Assembly: GCF_030867145.1 (NCBI RefSeq)
Contig: NC_134417.1
Coordinates: forward strand, 11,757,577 to 11,821,576
Reading direction: 5' to 3'
Source: Opisthocomus hoazin
Lineage: Eukaryota > Chordata > Aves > Opisthocomiformes > Opisthocomidae
DNA length: 64,000 nucleotides
Part shown: positions 23,845-35,460 of the stretch, piece by piece
Layout: each line of letters starts with the position of its first letter
Numbering within the stretch: the stretch's first letter is position 1
Position numbers and translations under genes: made by a program
Notes under the pieces: model-generated
The model's database searches: none
Told to the model about the DNA's origin: nothing
What the model saw: the letters and a program-made list of their open reading frames with translations, nothing else

Positions 23845-24295
23845 ACAATCACAGAGCTGTTGGGAGGCACCTTCAGCAGTGGTCATCCCCAACGCCCATG
23901 CTCAAGCGGGGTCAGCCAGAGCAGGCTGCCCAGGACCACGTCCAGACGGCTTCTGAGCATCTCCAGGGCCCCTCTGGGCAGCCCGTGCAGGGGTCCGTCA
24001 CCCTCAGAGTGAAAAAGCGCTTCCTGACGTTCAGACAAAACCTCCCGTGCTCAGCCTGCACCCGCGGCTCCGGTGCTGTCACCGGGCTCCACCCTCCAGG
24101 CACCCTCCCGTCGGGCACTCATCGCTAAGCTTCTCTGCAGGCCGCAGTCCCCGCCACTCGGCCGCTCCTCGTACGGGAGACGTTCCGGCCCCTTCGCGGT
24201 CTGCACGGCCCGCGGCCGGGCTCTCGCCGCTATGCCTGTGCCTCTCGCACCGGGCAGCCCCATACCCGGACCCCGCGCTCCAGCAGCGGCCTCCC
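23845..24295 (-). mobile_element. CR1 3'-end relic, strongly GC-enriched, at the edge of a CpG island
   Basis: On the minus strand 24,118-23,912 gives a peptide containing NVRKRFFTLRVTDPC, equivalent to the C-terminal [15 protein letters not shown] of the intact CR1 copies. On the plus strand the usual reverse-CR1 words can be followed as CTCCTCGTACGGGAGACGTTCC and GCAGCCCCATACCCGGAC, with CpGs where other copies have CA or TG. The alignment fades near 24,295. Confidence 0.75.
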
Positions 24296-25285
24296 CCCCG
24301 CCCCCCCCCCGCCGAGCCCTCCTGGCGCGGGGGCCGCCCGCTCCCGCCGGCCATTGCCAGGGCACGCGGCCAACCCTCCCGCCGCCCGCGTGCAGCTGCG
24401 ACCGGCGGAGCCAGAGCGCGCGGGTCCCCGGCGGCGGGGCGGGGCGCGAGGGGACGGCGACCCCCGCCCGCGCGCGCCTTTGTGTTACCCGGGGGCATGG
24501 TGCGGCGGGGCCAGGCGAAAGCAATCGCGCGCCGAGCAAGGCCAGGCGAAGCACGTGGCGGGGCCCGGGGCAGCCCCGCAGGAGCCCGTGCGGGACCGCG
24601 GCGGCAGAAGGCGCGGCAGCCTCAAGCCTGCCGCCACGGAGCCTCTGCTTTGCCGCCCGGGCAGCCGGTAACACCGCCACTCGCGCCCATGCCCCTCACT
24701 TTGAGCCACCATTCGGGCGGCGGCGGGGAGCCGGGACCGCGGTTCGCGCGGCGGCGCGCTCTGGAGGGAGCGAAGCGCCGCCCCGGCCCCGCGCCAGGGA
24801 CACGGACAGGGAGCTTCGCCGGAGCAGCGGCCGCGGGGCCGGGCGGCAGCGGGGCGGGCAGCGACGGCCCCCTGCCGCCCCTCCGCACAGACCGAGCACC
24901 AGCCCGTCCGAGCGGCAGGAGCGCTCTGCGGAGCTCGAGCTGCTGAAAGGAGCCTCCGGGACACGCCGTCCCTGCACCTGCCACTGCGGGAGGTGACACA
25001 CGCGCCGGCGGCACCGCTGCTGATGGCGCGAACAGCGGAGACGCAGCAGCTGCTTTGACTGCCAGCGTGATTTTACAAGTGATACCCGACTGCAAACCTT
25101 CGTCTTGCCGCAGCGCTTCACGGCCGGGTCACGCCGGCGCTCAGCAGATCGGGCGGCCGTGGGACTGCCCCTTGAACCGGCAGGGAGCCCTCGCAGCCGC
25201 GGGGATGCACGGGGGGCAGCCGAGGTGGCCTTATGGGACGAGCGCCCAAGCGGTAGCACAGACCTGCCCTCTGCTTGGAACCAGC
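23845..25285 (-). promoter_or_regulatory. TFDP2: Intragenic CpG island, candidate alternative TFDP2 promoter
   Basis: A CpG-dense block within the 12.3 kb intron between the exons for residues 6-28 and 28-62. At its upstream edge for a minus-strand gene lies TATAAAAA (25314-25307, minus), which would place a start near 25,280. A transcript starting here and splicing to 16670 would have no in-frame ATG before residue 62, giving a DP-2 lacking 61 residues. The left part (about 23,845-24,295) is recognisably CR1-derived. No first-exon donor can be chosen with confidence; GTGAGG near 24,695 is one candidate. Confidence 0.5.
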
Positions 25286-28200
25286 GGGAAAACATGTGGG
25301 TTTCCGTTTTTATAATACATATGAACAGGATTACAGAATTGAAAATATTTAACATATTAACTGGGAATGTCTCCCAAACAGATTAAATTTTAAATTCTCC
25401 TGGTTACGCATGCAGCATTTCAACACGAACTCTGCAGTACGTCTGGTTTAATTCCTTCACAGCTTGAAACAATCACCCCACAACCACAACCGAATGTCGC
25501 TGTCAACTCATTCACAAACCTCATCAGAACTGTCTGAGGGCTAACTGTAACTACTGTACCTAATAATTTTAACAGAATGGGCCAACAAAGACATCTCGCC
25601 ACTTAAACTAGTATTTTGCCTAAGCAATGCAGTACCATAGTTGTCGTCAATTGACTGCATTAGGCACCAAAGTTCTGCCATGTGTCAGTCTTGTTAGCAT
25701 GGGGAATACCAGGAGTGTCTCCCAACAGGCACAATCCACGATAAAGCACTAGAAGAATGCCTAACACATAGGTACCAGTCTACCCCCCAGGCTAAGAACA
25801 GCAATAACCATCTCTGTTCTTCAAAACATGAGAGGAAGCGTCCCTTTTGCATTCAGTAACCCAAGAGTATTCATTCACTAAAGAATGAGAAACCGGGCCA
25901 ATTTTTTCTGTCTGGGAGAATTAAAATGCAGGTCTCCTACAGGAATAATTTTAATTACTAGTCTGCCAGGTACTTTCAGATAAGGAAATCAAGCATAGTC
26001 AGCCCAGCTTGCCACAGCTGAACAATTCTGACTGTAACAGTAAGAACCTACTACGTCAAGACTGAGTGAAAACAACTTTCACAAAGGAGATATCCAGACT
26101 GTGCTGTGTAGACTAATTAAAATATTTTACCCAGTGACCGTCCTTGCAACAAGCAGTCCCTGGCACTAGGCGAGTACCCTGGCCATTAGTCAAAAGCCAC
26201 CCGCATGTGGCGCTCCCTCTCAGATCCAATGAGTATTCATTTCAAGCAGAGGAAACAAGCTCCAAATGGAGATCCTTCAGCCAAAAGAGCCTGTTGCCTA
26301 TGAGTTAAAGGCAACAAATGCAGGAAGGTAAATTGTCTGTTGAATGGCAATTGTTCACTAAACAAAGCGAACAACATTGTGAGTTAATGCTCTGCTGAGC
26401 ACTGTGATATTTCTTCTAGGCACACCTAGCAAGAAAAATCTAGTTCCCTTCAGAATTAGGCAGTAAGTCTTTTTATGAGGATTACAGATTTGGATGTGGG
26501 TTGATTGTACAGTCATCCCATTAAAAACATCAAATTCCTTAGTAAATCTGTATTGCATTTAGCTATATTGGGTACTACAAATGCTTCTTTTTCCCAGACA
26601 TCATCTATACAAGGAATAAAAAAAATACTGAAAATATTCTAAAAAGCCTGAATCAAAAAAACGCTACATCAAGAAGACTACAGTATTCACTAACAAGCGG
26701 AGAAAACAAGCAAGCAGTAAGAAAACTGAACCCCCAAATCAACCAACGAACCTGTCAATCTATTTAGGAACAGTAATTCAGTTTTAAAAATCAGCAGAAG
26801 TGACACAGCAGTACTTTTAAGACTTACAGATTAGATTGCAATACCTAGGCAGTCTGTGAGCATTAACTTCCCCTGTAGCAAAATAAAGCTGGAAACTATC
26901 CAGAGGTAATAGTGCACAGACACTACAGATCATGGTGGGAAAGATAAATGAAGCTTGATGAAACACATACTAGAACAGCAGCAAGAGAGTAACTGCTTCA
27001 GATAGTTCAGGGGAAGAACTCGGGGAGAAAAGAAATTTTGAAAGTTAAGACTGCAGCTGTATGAGTACAGAAAGAGCAACAGGTGATTTGGTGTTTCAAG
27101 ACATTCTCCTGCAACTTGAAACAGCATCCTCAAAGATCCAGGCTGCAGCCTACTGTTATTAAGCAGAGTGACAGAGCAGTGGGTTTATCTCGAACAGTCC
27201 AGCGTTTTTCAAAATTAAACTCAGTAAAACCAGAATTACACAATAGATTTCATAGTATAATAAAAGATTGGAGTTCATTAAAAAAAAGACAAAATTTGCA
27301 AGGAATTTTCTATGTGCTCATGGCTCAGCACTGGAACCTGAATAGTGTTCCTTTAATGCGATATTGGTACTAAGTTAGTATGTTTGTGCTAGAGGCAAAA
27401 TAACAAGTAAACACTGCAAATAATTATATTTTTTTAAAGAAAAATGCAACTTTTGTAAAGATAAATTTCTAGCATCTGATGCTTTCAAGAAGATCCTTAT
27501 TTGAGCAAATGGCCTCTCTCTTTTGCTCTTGAACATATCATAAATCATGCTTCAGTCTAAGGACACTGTGAAGGCACATTATGAACAGGCTCAGATATGT
27601 AGCAATAAATTGGCTTTATTTTTACTATAGCAAATGAGTTAGCCTAGATAATGGATAAAACAATAAAAACTGTATTCATTAAGAACTTCACAAAGACCTG
27701 TTATGAGATAGTCGAATTGAATGCCTGTTCAGAGTTTCTTCCCCTCTTCTTAATTTCCAGAGTTCAACAGTGATGAAAGTAAAAGACAGCTTCAATACTG
27801 GCATGCAAGTTTTTCCAGCTTTTATGGAGTACTTGATTCTCCAAGAAGAATAAGTCAGCATGAACAAGATGTTATATCTCAACATAGAGGTCAGTGATTT
27901 TTAATTATACCTCAAGGTTAAAAAAAAAATCCCAAAACATTAGAGCATCAGATTTTAAAAAATATAGAAGAATGGAGGTCAATAATACATCTGTCATCCC
28001 AGAAGCAAAATCTAATAAAGACTGGGATCAGGATGACTGAGATATTATTGCTAACAGTCAAGTCCTATACTTTATAAAGTTACTTAATTCAGTTATTCTC
28101 TGAACAAATCAATTGCTTGTCTCTCAGAAATTATTTGAAAATGTTGCACTTAGTTTTTTTCCCTAGTATCATGACAGAAGAATTATAAACTAATGAAACA

Positions 28201-28941
28201 CAAAAGTCCGATTATCTCACCAGTGTGCAATAAATTAATTCTCAAAGGCCCCAAACCAGTCTGTAATGTTCCGCCTAGTTAGAAAACCAGAAAGATACTG
28301 TAGCTCTAGCCATTTTCTGTTTAGACTCTCTCATTTTTTCAGACTCTGAAGTCTGCTGCACCTAAACTGTTGTGATGAGCCAAAAATCATTCTTCCAGCT
28401 AGTACATGCATTCGTTTATTGCAGTGGATAACAGCAAACCAGTTATTTACTTAGAAAGGCTGATCAAAGCATTTCCTGAATTGTAAATCCTCAAGTTTTC
28501 TAAAATTATTATTGTGAATTGTCCAGAACGCTTTTAAGAGTACCACAGATATCACTGACCATGGTGTCACAGTTAACCTTCTCTCCCATTTGGACTACAA
28601 CAGAGTTTGGGAACTTTAAGGGTGGGGTGGAAATCAGGAAAATCCAGCACGTTATTCACCACCAAGGAAAGAAGAAAAGGGCTTATTTTCTACTCTAATT
28701 ATTTTTACTACACTCTCTTTTCCCCTCTGAAAACCTGAAGATCAGAAACACTTGCATGTCAGTAACAAAACATCTACTAGTATGGATGTGTGAAATACAT
28801 TTTGAACGTTTAAATTCTGAGTCTCCCAAAACTGAGCCAGCCATATGCAGTAAAATCAGCAATAATACTGATTTGTAAACATAAGAGAGAAATGTCTTAA
28901 TGTATGCTTCTTTACTACATATACAAATAGAATTCTCTTAC
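25286..28941 (-). other. TFDP2 intron, right part
   Basis: AT-rich sequence upstream, in gene sense, of the 24-25 kb CpG island. Nothing recognisable apart from the TATAAAAA box at its left border. Confidence 0.6.
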
Positions 28942-29008
28942 CTTTTGTTGGACTCTGGTTCTGATCTATAAATCCTTTCAAGTCTCCATTTGTGGAAGTC
29001 ACACCAAC
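28942..29008 (-). CDS. TFDP2: TFDP2 coding exon, residues 6-28
   Basis: A 67-base exon encoding VGVTSTNGDLKGFIDQNQSP followed by TK and the first base of a glycine codon. It continues MTAKN from the 38.8 kb exon in frame and matches the N-terminus of DP-2. The donor is GTAAGA and the acceptor TTGTTCAG with a good pyrimidine tract. It is separated by 12.3 kb and 9.7 kb introns from the exons on either side. Confidence 0.94.
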
Positions 29009-31696
29009 CTGAACAAAACATTTTTGAAGTCTTAAAATACGATAAACCTTTCTATGTTTTCTAGTATGCAACTAATAGTATTATGAATCTGTTCTGCATT
29101 TCTGAAGTATCATAATCCTACGGATAGTAGAGCCTAACAAGAGCACGAGATTCAAAGCAAAGGATCCAACACATTTACTGTGTAGGTATGAAGACAAATT
29201 CTAATTTTAACTAAGTTCTTACCCCCCAAAAAACCCTGAATATTCTGATACTGTACTACCCGTGACCCAAGCAGCACGTTCTGGCTATGATGGTGTAAGT
29301 CACTGTCCCCTCTCAAGTCAACCAGAGCAGGTGCCACCAATAATACAGCAGAAATCTGCCTCAAGTCCAGAACCCTCAGTGCTAAGCTACACGGTCTACA
29401 GGTCTGAGATGTGAGTACTGATGCATTTTAAATACATTCCCTAGTCTTCAGAGATAAACTGATTTACCCTGAGGGTAAACTACCAAAGACATCAAGAACT
29501 TTAACCACATACAGAATGGTGCATCTCAGATTTTGGCATGTACACAAAGCACAGAGAGATGAAGTTTGTATAGAAAAACGCAAGATCACTGGTTCTGGAT
29601 GAAGGAGGCAAGAGATGGAAAGTCCCTCAGATCCCAGGTAACAAGGGATGGGCCCAGGAACAGCAAACAATGATAAGGCATTCTGCAGTTTCAGAGCATT
29701 ATGCTTGCACCACCTTAGTAACCTCTGTTCAGCAGAGCATTTTGTTTACCTTCCAAGATGGAAGCTGTGATAAGCACTGAGGGATTGAGCTCTGTTGGAG
29801 CAGTAGGCAATTAAACTAAATACTACAAAATCTCTTTTAAAAATACGGTAAAATTTAAGTACTTCTGTAAATAATTAGGACAAAGGGTTCAGCTATCCAA
29901 GTTAAGAAAAACCAACCATACAATCAAGGATCAAATATTTGCTTTATGTATGTAGTAATAATGGAACATATTCTAGGGCTGCTTGTAGAATTTTAATCAT
30001 ATCAAATTAGGGAATCATTTGACTGCAGGTAAATTAAATGGTAATACCATAACACTAAAATAAACTACACAAGAACAAAAAATACCTATTACAAGCATTC
30101 AATCACTCGGTTCCGCTAGAGAACTTGTTTTCAGAAAGTAATTTTTGAAGGGGAAAATCTGCACACAGCATTGTGACAGACTCTTTTGGAACTACTTCTC
30201 TTAAGATTTTTTCACCATCAGGAGCAGCATATGAACATTAACTGTTGCTGCACTACCCTGATCATAAAACACTGCCTAAATGAGCTCAGTTACGTGCTTC
30301 TGTAAACAAGTCCTTATAGATGCTCAGTGTAGTTCATCAGTTTATCTCAAATGATGTCTGTATCAGACTTGCTCTTTCCTGTCACATACTATTTCCAACG
30401 GGCAGCAAAGTGCTTTGGTTGTTGCAGACTATGGTATCACCAGAAATTGCTCCTGAAACAGAGCAAGTGTCTCATTTTTCCCTCTCCGTCTTCCCTTTTT
30501 CCCCCGCAGGTGGCAGCGGTGCTGAGGCAATGCCGTAGGGCTGGGGAAGACATGAAAACAAACGCAGAACGTCTCCTACCACATTTTGGTAGCAGCTCCA
30601 TACAGAAAACAGAAGCATTCTAGTATTCTTCCCCCTGTGTGCTTGGGTGGCAAGGAAAGCCCATGTGGTAAGAGGTCACTATGATTCCTTACACTGAAAA
30701 TGTAGTCTCGAGGAGATCTTTAAAATAGAGGCTGGAAAGGTTAGTAAATTGCATAGCATATAGCACTGAAAGGCCATAGCGACTGCAAAGCCAAGATGAA
30801 GAGCCAGCACTCTTGGATCACACTACTGCTGCCTTTGCACAACAAATAACAGTGTCAGCTTCTCCCTAGGACCCCTGCCTCTGCAAGAAACAACACCACA
30901 AATAGGAGTGAATTTTACTTCAGAGAAGGAATAGAGGAGCCACAGGGATAAATATCAAGTGTTAGATATAAGGGCCTTAACTCGTTCCAAGCGAAAGGAC
31001 AAGAATTACGATTCCCATGAACATCTTCAATGACAGCACTGCAAATTGTTCACAACTGAACCTTCAGCTCTAGATTTGTAACTGTACATTTCCCTGTTGA
31101 TTCATATTGGTGCTTCAGTTAAACCCTGAAGATGATATACATACGCACTGTCAGCCCCAGATTACTCTCCAGCCATTAAGAGAATTCAAACATTTACATT
31201 TTATTATCTGAAAGATTTAGAATATTTAACTGATTCAATATTTAAGGAAATGTAACAAAGTACTTGAGTTCTTTTTTTGCATATCTTGTACTTCAGTGAT
31301 CCAAATGATAGAAAATTACAGCGGAATTTTAGTTTGCATAGAAATATATATTTTCCTAATGATGGTCCTAGTAACACATTTACAAAGAGTATCCATTGAA
31401 CAGGAGCACTTCTCTCAATTTTATAATCTTTGTGTCTAAGTTTAGAAGAGCTTGAAAACAAACTTGAATTTCATCAGTACTTAAATAAGATCCAAAGGAA
31501 TTAATTTCTCTTACAGAAGAATTATCATAACTAAGCCATCAGAAGAAGCAAAGTGTGATGTGATATTACAATACAGCAGCAGAACAAGAACTTTACTGTA
31601 TTCCATTTCAATGTCAGAGAGGTCCCAGGCCATGTTCTTATCTGTACACTGTGGCACCCACTGCTTTTGGGAATCTTGTCATTTAACCAGTCTTAA
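29009..31696 (-). other. TFDP2 intron before the young CR1 copy
   Basis: AT-rich intron sequence; I see no exon, named repeat or RNA gene in it. Confidence 0.6.
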
Positions 31697-31697
31697 G

Positions 31698-32054
31698 CAT
31701 TACCCCCTCTTGGTAATGCAGGTTGGCGGGGACGAGATCGCAGAAAGAAGTCCCAAGGTCATCAAAAGGGACTTCAGGGCACTGGGGCGATTGGTAGAGG
31801 GATCAGGGGCGCAGGTGGTGTTTTCCTCCATCCCATCAGTGGCAGGGAACAGCACTGAAAGGGGCAGGAAAACTCACCTGGTTAACAGGTGGCTCAGGGA
31901 CTGGTGCCATCAGTCAAATTTTGGCTTCTTTGATCATGGGGAGGTGTACACAGCACCGGGCCTGCTGGCGACAGGTGGAACTCAGCGATCTCAAAGGGGA
32001 AAAAGAATTCTTGGCCACGAGCTGGCGGGGCTCATTGAGAGGGCTTTAAACTAG
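31698..32054 (+). pseudogene. CR1 ORF1 C-terminal remnant
   Basis: An open frame of 118 codons before TAG, beginning HYPLL at the 5' truncation point. It covers the last part of the esterase-like domain, with FGFFDHGEVYTAPGLLATGG. The first part of the domain, including the nucleophile serine region, is missing, so it is not functional. Confidence 0.8.
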
Positions 32055-32110
32055 GTTCGAAGGGGGAAGGGGATATTGCCCGGCTCACTAGGGATGAGCC
32101 TAGGCTTGGA

Positions 32111-33095
32111 GTGCCAAGGCCAGGGGTGAGACTGACAGCCCAGCTCAAGTGTGTTTACACCAATGCACGTAGCATGGGCAATAAACAGGAGGAGCTGGAA
32201 GCCATTATACAGCAGGACGGCTATGACTTGGTCACCATCACAGAAACGTGGTGGGACAACTCGCATGACTGGCATGCTGTCATAGATAGCTACAGACTCT
32301 TTAGGAAGGACAGACCAACAAGGAGAGGTGGGGGAGTTGCTCTATATGTGAGGGAGCAACTGGAATGTGTTGAGCTTGGCCTGGGGGCAAATGAGGAACA
32401 AGTTGAAAGCTTGTGGGTTAGAATTAAGGGACAGGCTCATAAGGGTGACATTACAGTGGGTGTGTACTACAGGCCACCTGACCAGGAGGAGGAGGTTGAT
32501 GAGGCCTTCTACAGGCAGCTGCAAGTAGCCTCACAATCACAGGCCCTGGTTCTCATGGGGGACTTCAACCACCCTGACATCAGCTGGGAAGACCATACAG
32601 CTAGGCAGGCGCAATCCAGGAGGTTCCTACAGAGCGTCGATGATAACTTTCTGATGCAAGTGGTGGAGGAACCAACAAGGAAAGGTGCGCTGCTGGACCT
32701 TCTGTTAACAAACAAGGAGGGACTGGTGGAGGATGTGAAGGTTGGAGGTAGACTCGGCTGCAGTGACCATGAAATGGTTGAGTTCAGGATCCTGCGTGGA
32801 GGAAGCAGGGCGATAAGCAGGATCAAAACTCTGGACCTCAGGAGGGCTGACTTTGCCCTCTTCGAGGAGCTACTGGGAGGAATCCCGTGGGCCAGGGCTT
32901 TCGAAGGCAGGGGGGTCCATGAGTGCTGGTCGCTCTTTAAACAACACTTCTTCCATGCACAGGAGCAATGCATCCCCCTGAGAAAAAAATCTAGCAAAGG
33001 AGGCAGGAGACCTGCATGGCTGAACAAGGAGCTTCTAGCAGAGATCAGGCAGAAGAGAAAGGTCCATGGAATGTGGAAAGAGGGGCAGGCCACTT
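32111..33095 (+). pseudogene. CR1 ORF2, endonuclease portion
   Basis: An apurinic-endonuclease-like domain with the catalytic landmarks ETWWD, GDFN and SDH all present and no internal stop. It is interrupted at its C-terminal side by a one-base deletion at about 33,095 relative to the sister copy at 56.8 kb, after which the RT continues in another frame. Confidence 0.9.
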
Positions 33096-34911
33096 GGAAG
33101 AGTACAGGAACGTGGTGAGAGCATGCAGGGATGCGACGAGGAAGGCCAAGGCTCACCTGGAATTGAAGCTGGCAAGGGATGTCAAAAACAAGAAGGGCTT
33201 CTTCAACTACATCAGCAGCAAAAGGAAGGCTAGGGACAACGTGGGGCCGCTGCTGAATGAGGTGGGTGTCCTGGTGACGGAGGATGCGGAGAAGGCAGAG
33301 CTACTGAATGCCTTCTTTGCTTCAGTCTTCAGTGCTAAGACTGGCCCTCAGGAATCCCAGGCCCCGGAGGTAAGAGAAGAAGCCTACAAAGAGGACGACT
33401 TTCCCTTGGTCGAGGAGGACTGTGTGAAGGATCGCTTAAGTGATCTGGATGTCCACAAATCCATGGGCCCCGATGGAATGCACCCACGAGCGCTGAGGGA
33501 GCTGGCGGATGTCATTGCTGAGCCACTCTCCATCATCTTTGAGAGGTCCTGGAGGACAGGAGAGGTGCCCGAGGACAGGAGAAAGGCCAATGTCACTCCA
33601 ATCTTCAAAAAGGGCAAGAAGGAGGACCCAGGGAACTACAGGCCGGTCAGCCTCACCTCCATCCTGGGAAACGTGATGGAGCAGCTTATCCTGGAGGCCA
33701 TCATGAAGCAAGTGGAGGAAAAGAAGGTCATCAGGAGTAGTCAGCATGGATTCACCAAGGGGAAATCATGCCTGACCAATCTGATAGCTTTCTACGATGA
33801 CATGACTGGCTGGGTAGACGAAGGGAGAGCCGTGGATGTTGTCTACCTTGACTTCAGCAAGGCTTTTGACACAGTCTCCCATGATATCCTCCTAGGGAAG
33901 CTGAGGAAGTGTGGCCTGGATGAGTGGTCGGTGAAGTGGATAGAGAACTGGCTGAATGGCAGAACTCAGAGGGTTGTCATCAGCGGCGCTGAGTCTAGTT
34001 GGAGGCTGGCAACAAGTGGTGTCCCCCAGGGGTCAGTACTGGGCCCAGTCTTGTTTAACTTCTTCATCAACGACCTGGATGAAGAGTTAGAATGTACCCT
34101 CAGCAAGTTTGCTGATGACACCAAACTGGGAGGTGTGGTAGATACACCAGAAGGCTGTGCTGCCATTCAGCGTGACCTGGATAGGCTGGAAAGCTGGGCA
34201 GAGAGGAACCTGATGAGGTTCAACAAAGCCAAATGCAGGGTCCTGCACCTGAGGAGGAACAACCTCATGCACCAGTACAGGCTTGGGGTGGACCTGCTGG
34301 AGAGCAGCTCTGCGGAGAGGGACCTGGGCGTCCTGGTGGACGACAGGTTAACCATGAGCCAGCAGTGTGCCCTGGCTGCCAAGAAAGCCAATGGGATCCT
34401 GGGGTGCATCAAGAAGAGTGTGGCCAGCAGGACGAGGGAGGTTCTCCTTCCCCTCTACACTGCCCTAGTGAGGCCTCATCTAGAGTACTGTGTCCAGTTC
34501 TGGGCTCCCCAGTTCAAGAAAGATGAAGAGCTACTGGAGAGAGTCCAGCGGAGGGCTACGAGGATGGTGAGGGGACTGGAGCATCTCCCCTACGAGGAGA
34601 GGTTGAGGGAACTGGGCTTGTTCAGCCTGAAGAAGACAAGGCTGCGAGGGGACCTTATAAATGCTTACAAATATCTTAAGGGTGGGTGTCAGGAGGATGG
34701 GGCCAAGCTCTTTTCAGTGGTGCCCAGTGACAGGACAAGGGGCAATGGGCACAAACTGAGGCACAGGAAGTTCCGTCTGAACATGAGGAAGAACTTCTTC
34801 CCTCTGAGGGTGACGGAGCACTGGAACAGGCTGCCCAGGGAGGTTGTGGAGTCTCCTTCTCTGGAGATATTCAAGACCCGCCTGGACAAGGTCCTGTGCA
34901 GCTTGCTGTAG
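33096..34911 (+). pseudogene. CR1 ORF2, reverse transcriptase portion
   Basis: About 600 open codons in the frame shifted relative to the endonuclease. RT landmarks: [10 protein letters not shown] (finger region), [11 protein letters not shown] (first catalytic aspartate), [11 protein letters not shown] and FADDTKLGG (catalytic aspartate pair), then the C-terminal [20 protein letters not shown] segment. No premature stop lies in this part. The ORF is classed as broken only because of the upstream frameshift. Confidence 0.92.
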
Positions 34912-35287
34912 GTGACCCTGCTTCGGCAGGAGGGTTGGACTAGATGACCCACAGAGGTCCCTTCCAAACCCTACTATTCTGTGTGATTCTGTGTGAAACC
35001 AGCAAACAATCCAAAGCTTACATGGGTATCATTTATTACTTCTTGTATGGCTTGCATGATATTTCTGCTTTATAACACTACCCCAGAGAGTCCGGATTAC
35101 TGGGTATGGCAGGAGCTGGATTCCTGCTTCTGTCCATCTGCACCAAGATGACTCCAGCCGTGAAGTAAGATGAAGCAAGCACTTGGCAGGCCTTTGTATC
35201 CTATTAAATACTTTCACCAATTTTCTCCCCCCTTCCTAGTACGTGACTAAGAAGTTTCCAAATGGGGAAAGTGGAAAGAAAAAAAAT

Positions 35288-35460
35288 TGAATGTTTCCAG
35301 GGATGGGGCATCTACTACCTCTCTGGGCAACCTGTTCCAGTGTTTCACCACCCTCATTGTAAAAAATTTCTTCCTTATATCTAGTCTAAATCTACCCTCT
35401 TTTAGTTTAAAACCGTTACCCCTTGTCCTATCGCAACAGGCCCTTCCCTTTGCTTACAGA
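35288..35460 (-). mobile_element. CR1 fragment (older subfamily), 3' region
   Basis: On the plus strand it reads as reverse CR1: GGGCATCTACTACCTCTCTG, then the GGGCAACCTGTTCCAGTGTT block, then TTCCTTATATCTAGTCTAAA, then CCCCTTGTCCTATCGCAACA. The AT-rich wording differs from the young copies and indicates another, older CR1 subfamily. It starts about 290 bases from the 3' end of the young copy and points the other way. Confidence 0.8.

Larger units (their letters stand above)
31697..34996 (+). mobile_element. CR1 LINE, young 5'-truncated copy with nearly intact ORF2
   Basis: Starts inside ORF1: the esterase-like C-terminal part runs 31698-32054 and ends RALN-TAG. ORF2 follows. Its endonuclease part has ETWWDNSHDW (near 32,245), GDFNHPDISW (near 32,565) and SDHEMVEF (near 32,765). 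Its reverse transcriptase part runs to the stop at 34911, with the catalytic FADD at 34108-34119 and [11 protein letters not shown] upstream of it. The short 3' UTR ends in ATTCTGTG-type octamers at about 34,975-34,995. A one-base loss near 33,095 separates the endonuclease and RT frames. It lies antisense in a TFDP2 intron. Confidence 0.95.

Noticed and set aside
24047..25355. Overlapping 200-300 codon frames around the 24-25 kb island
   Set aside because: Low-complexity Arg/Pro/Ala translation of GC-rich DNA, partly overlapping the CR1 relic. No family motif.
33966..34412. Minus-strand frames across the young CR1 copy, and their mirror images at 55.5-56.6 kb
   Set aside because: Shadows of the RT reading frame on the opposite strand.
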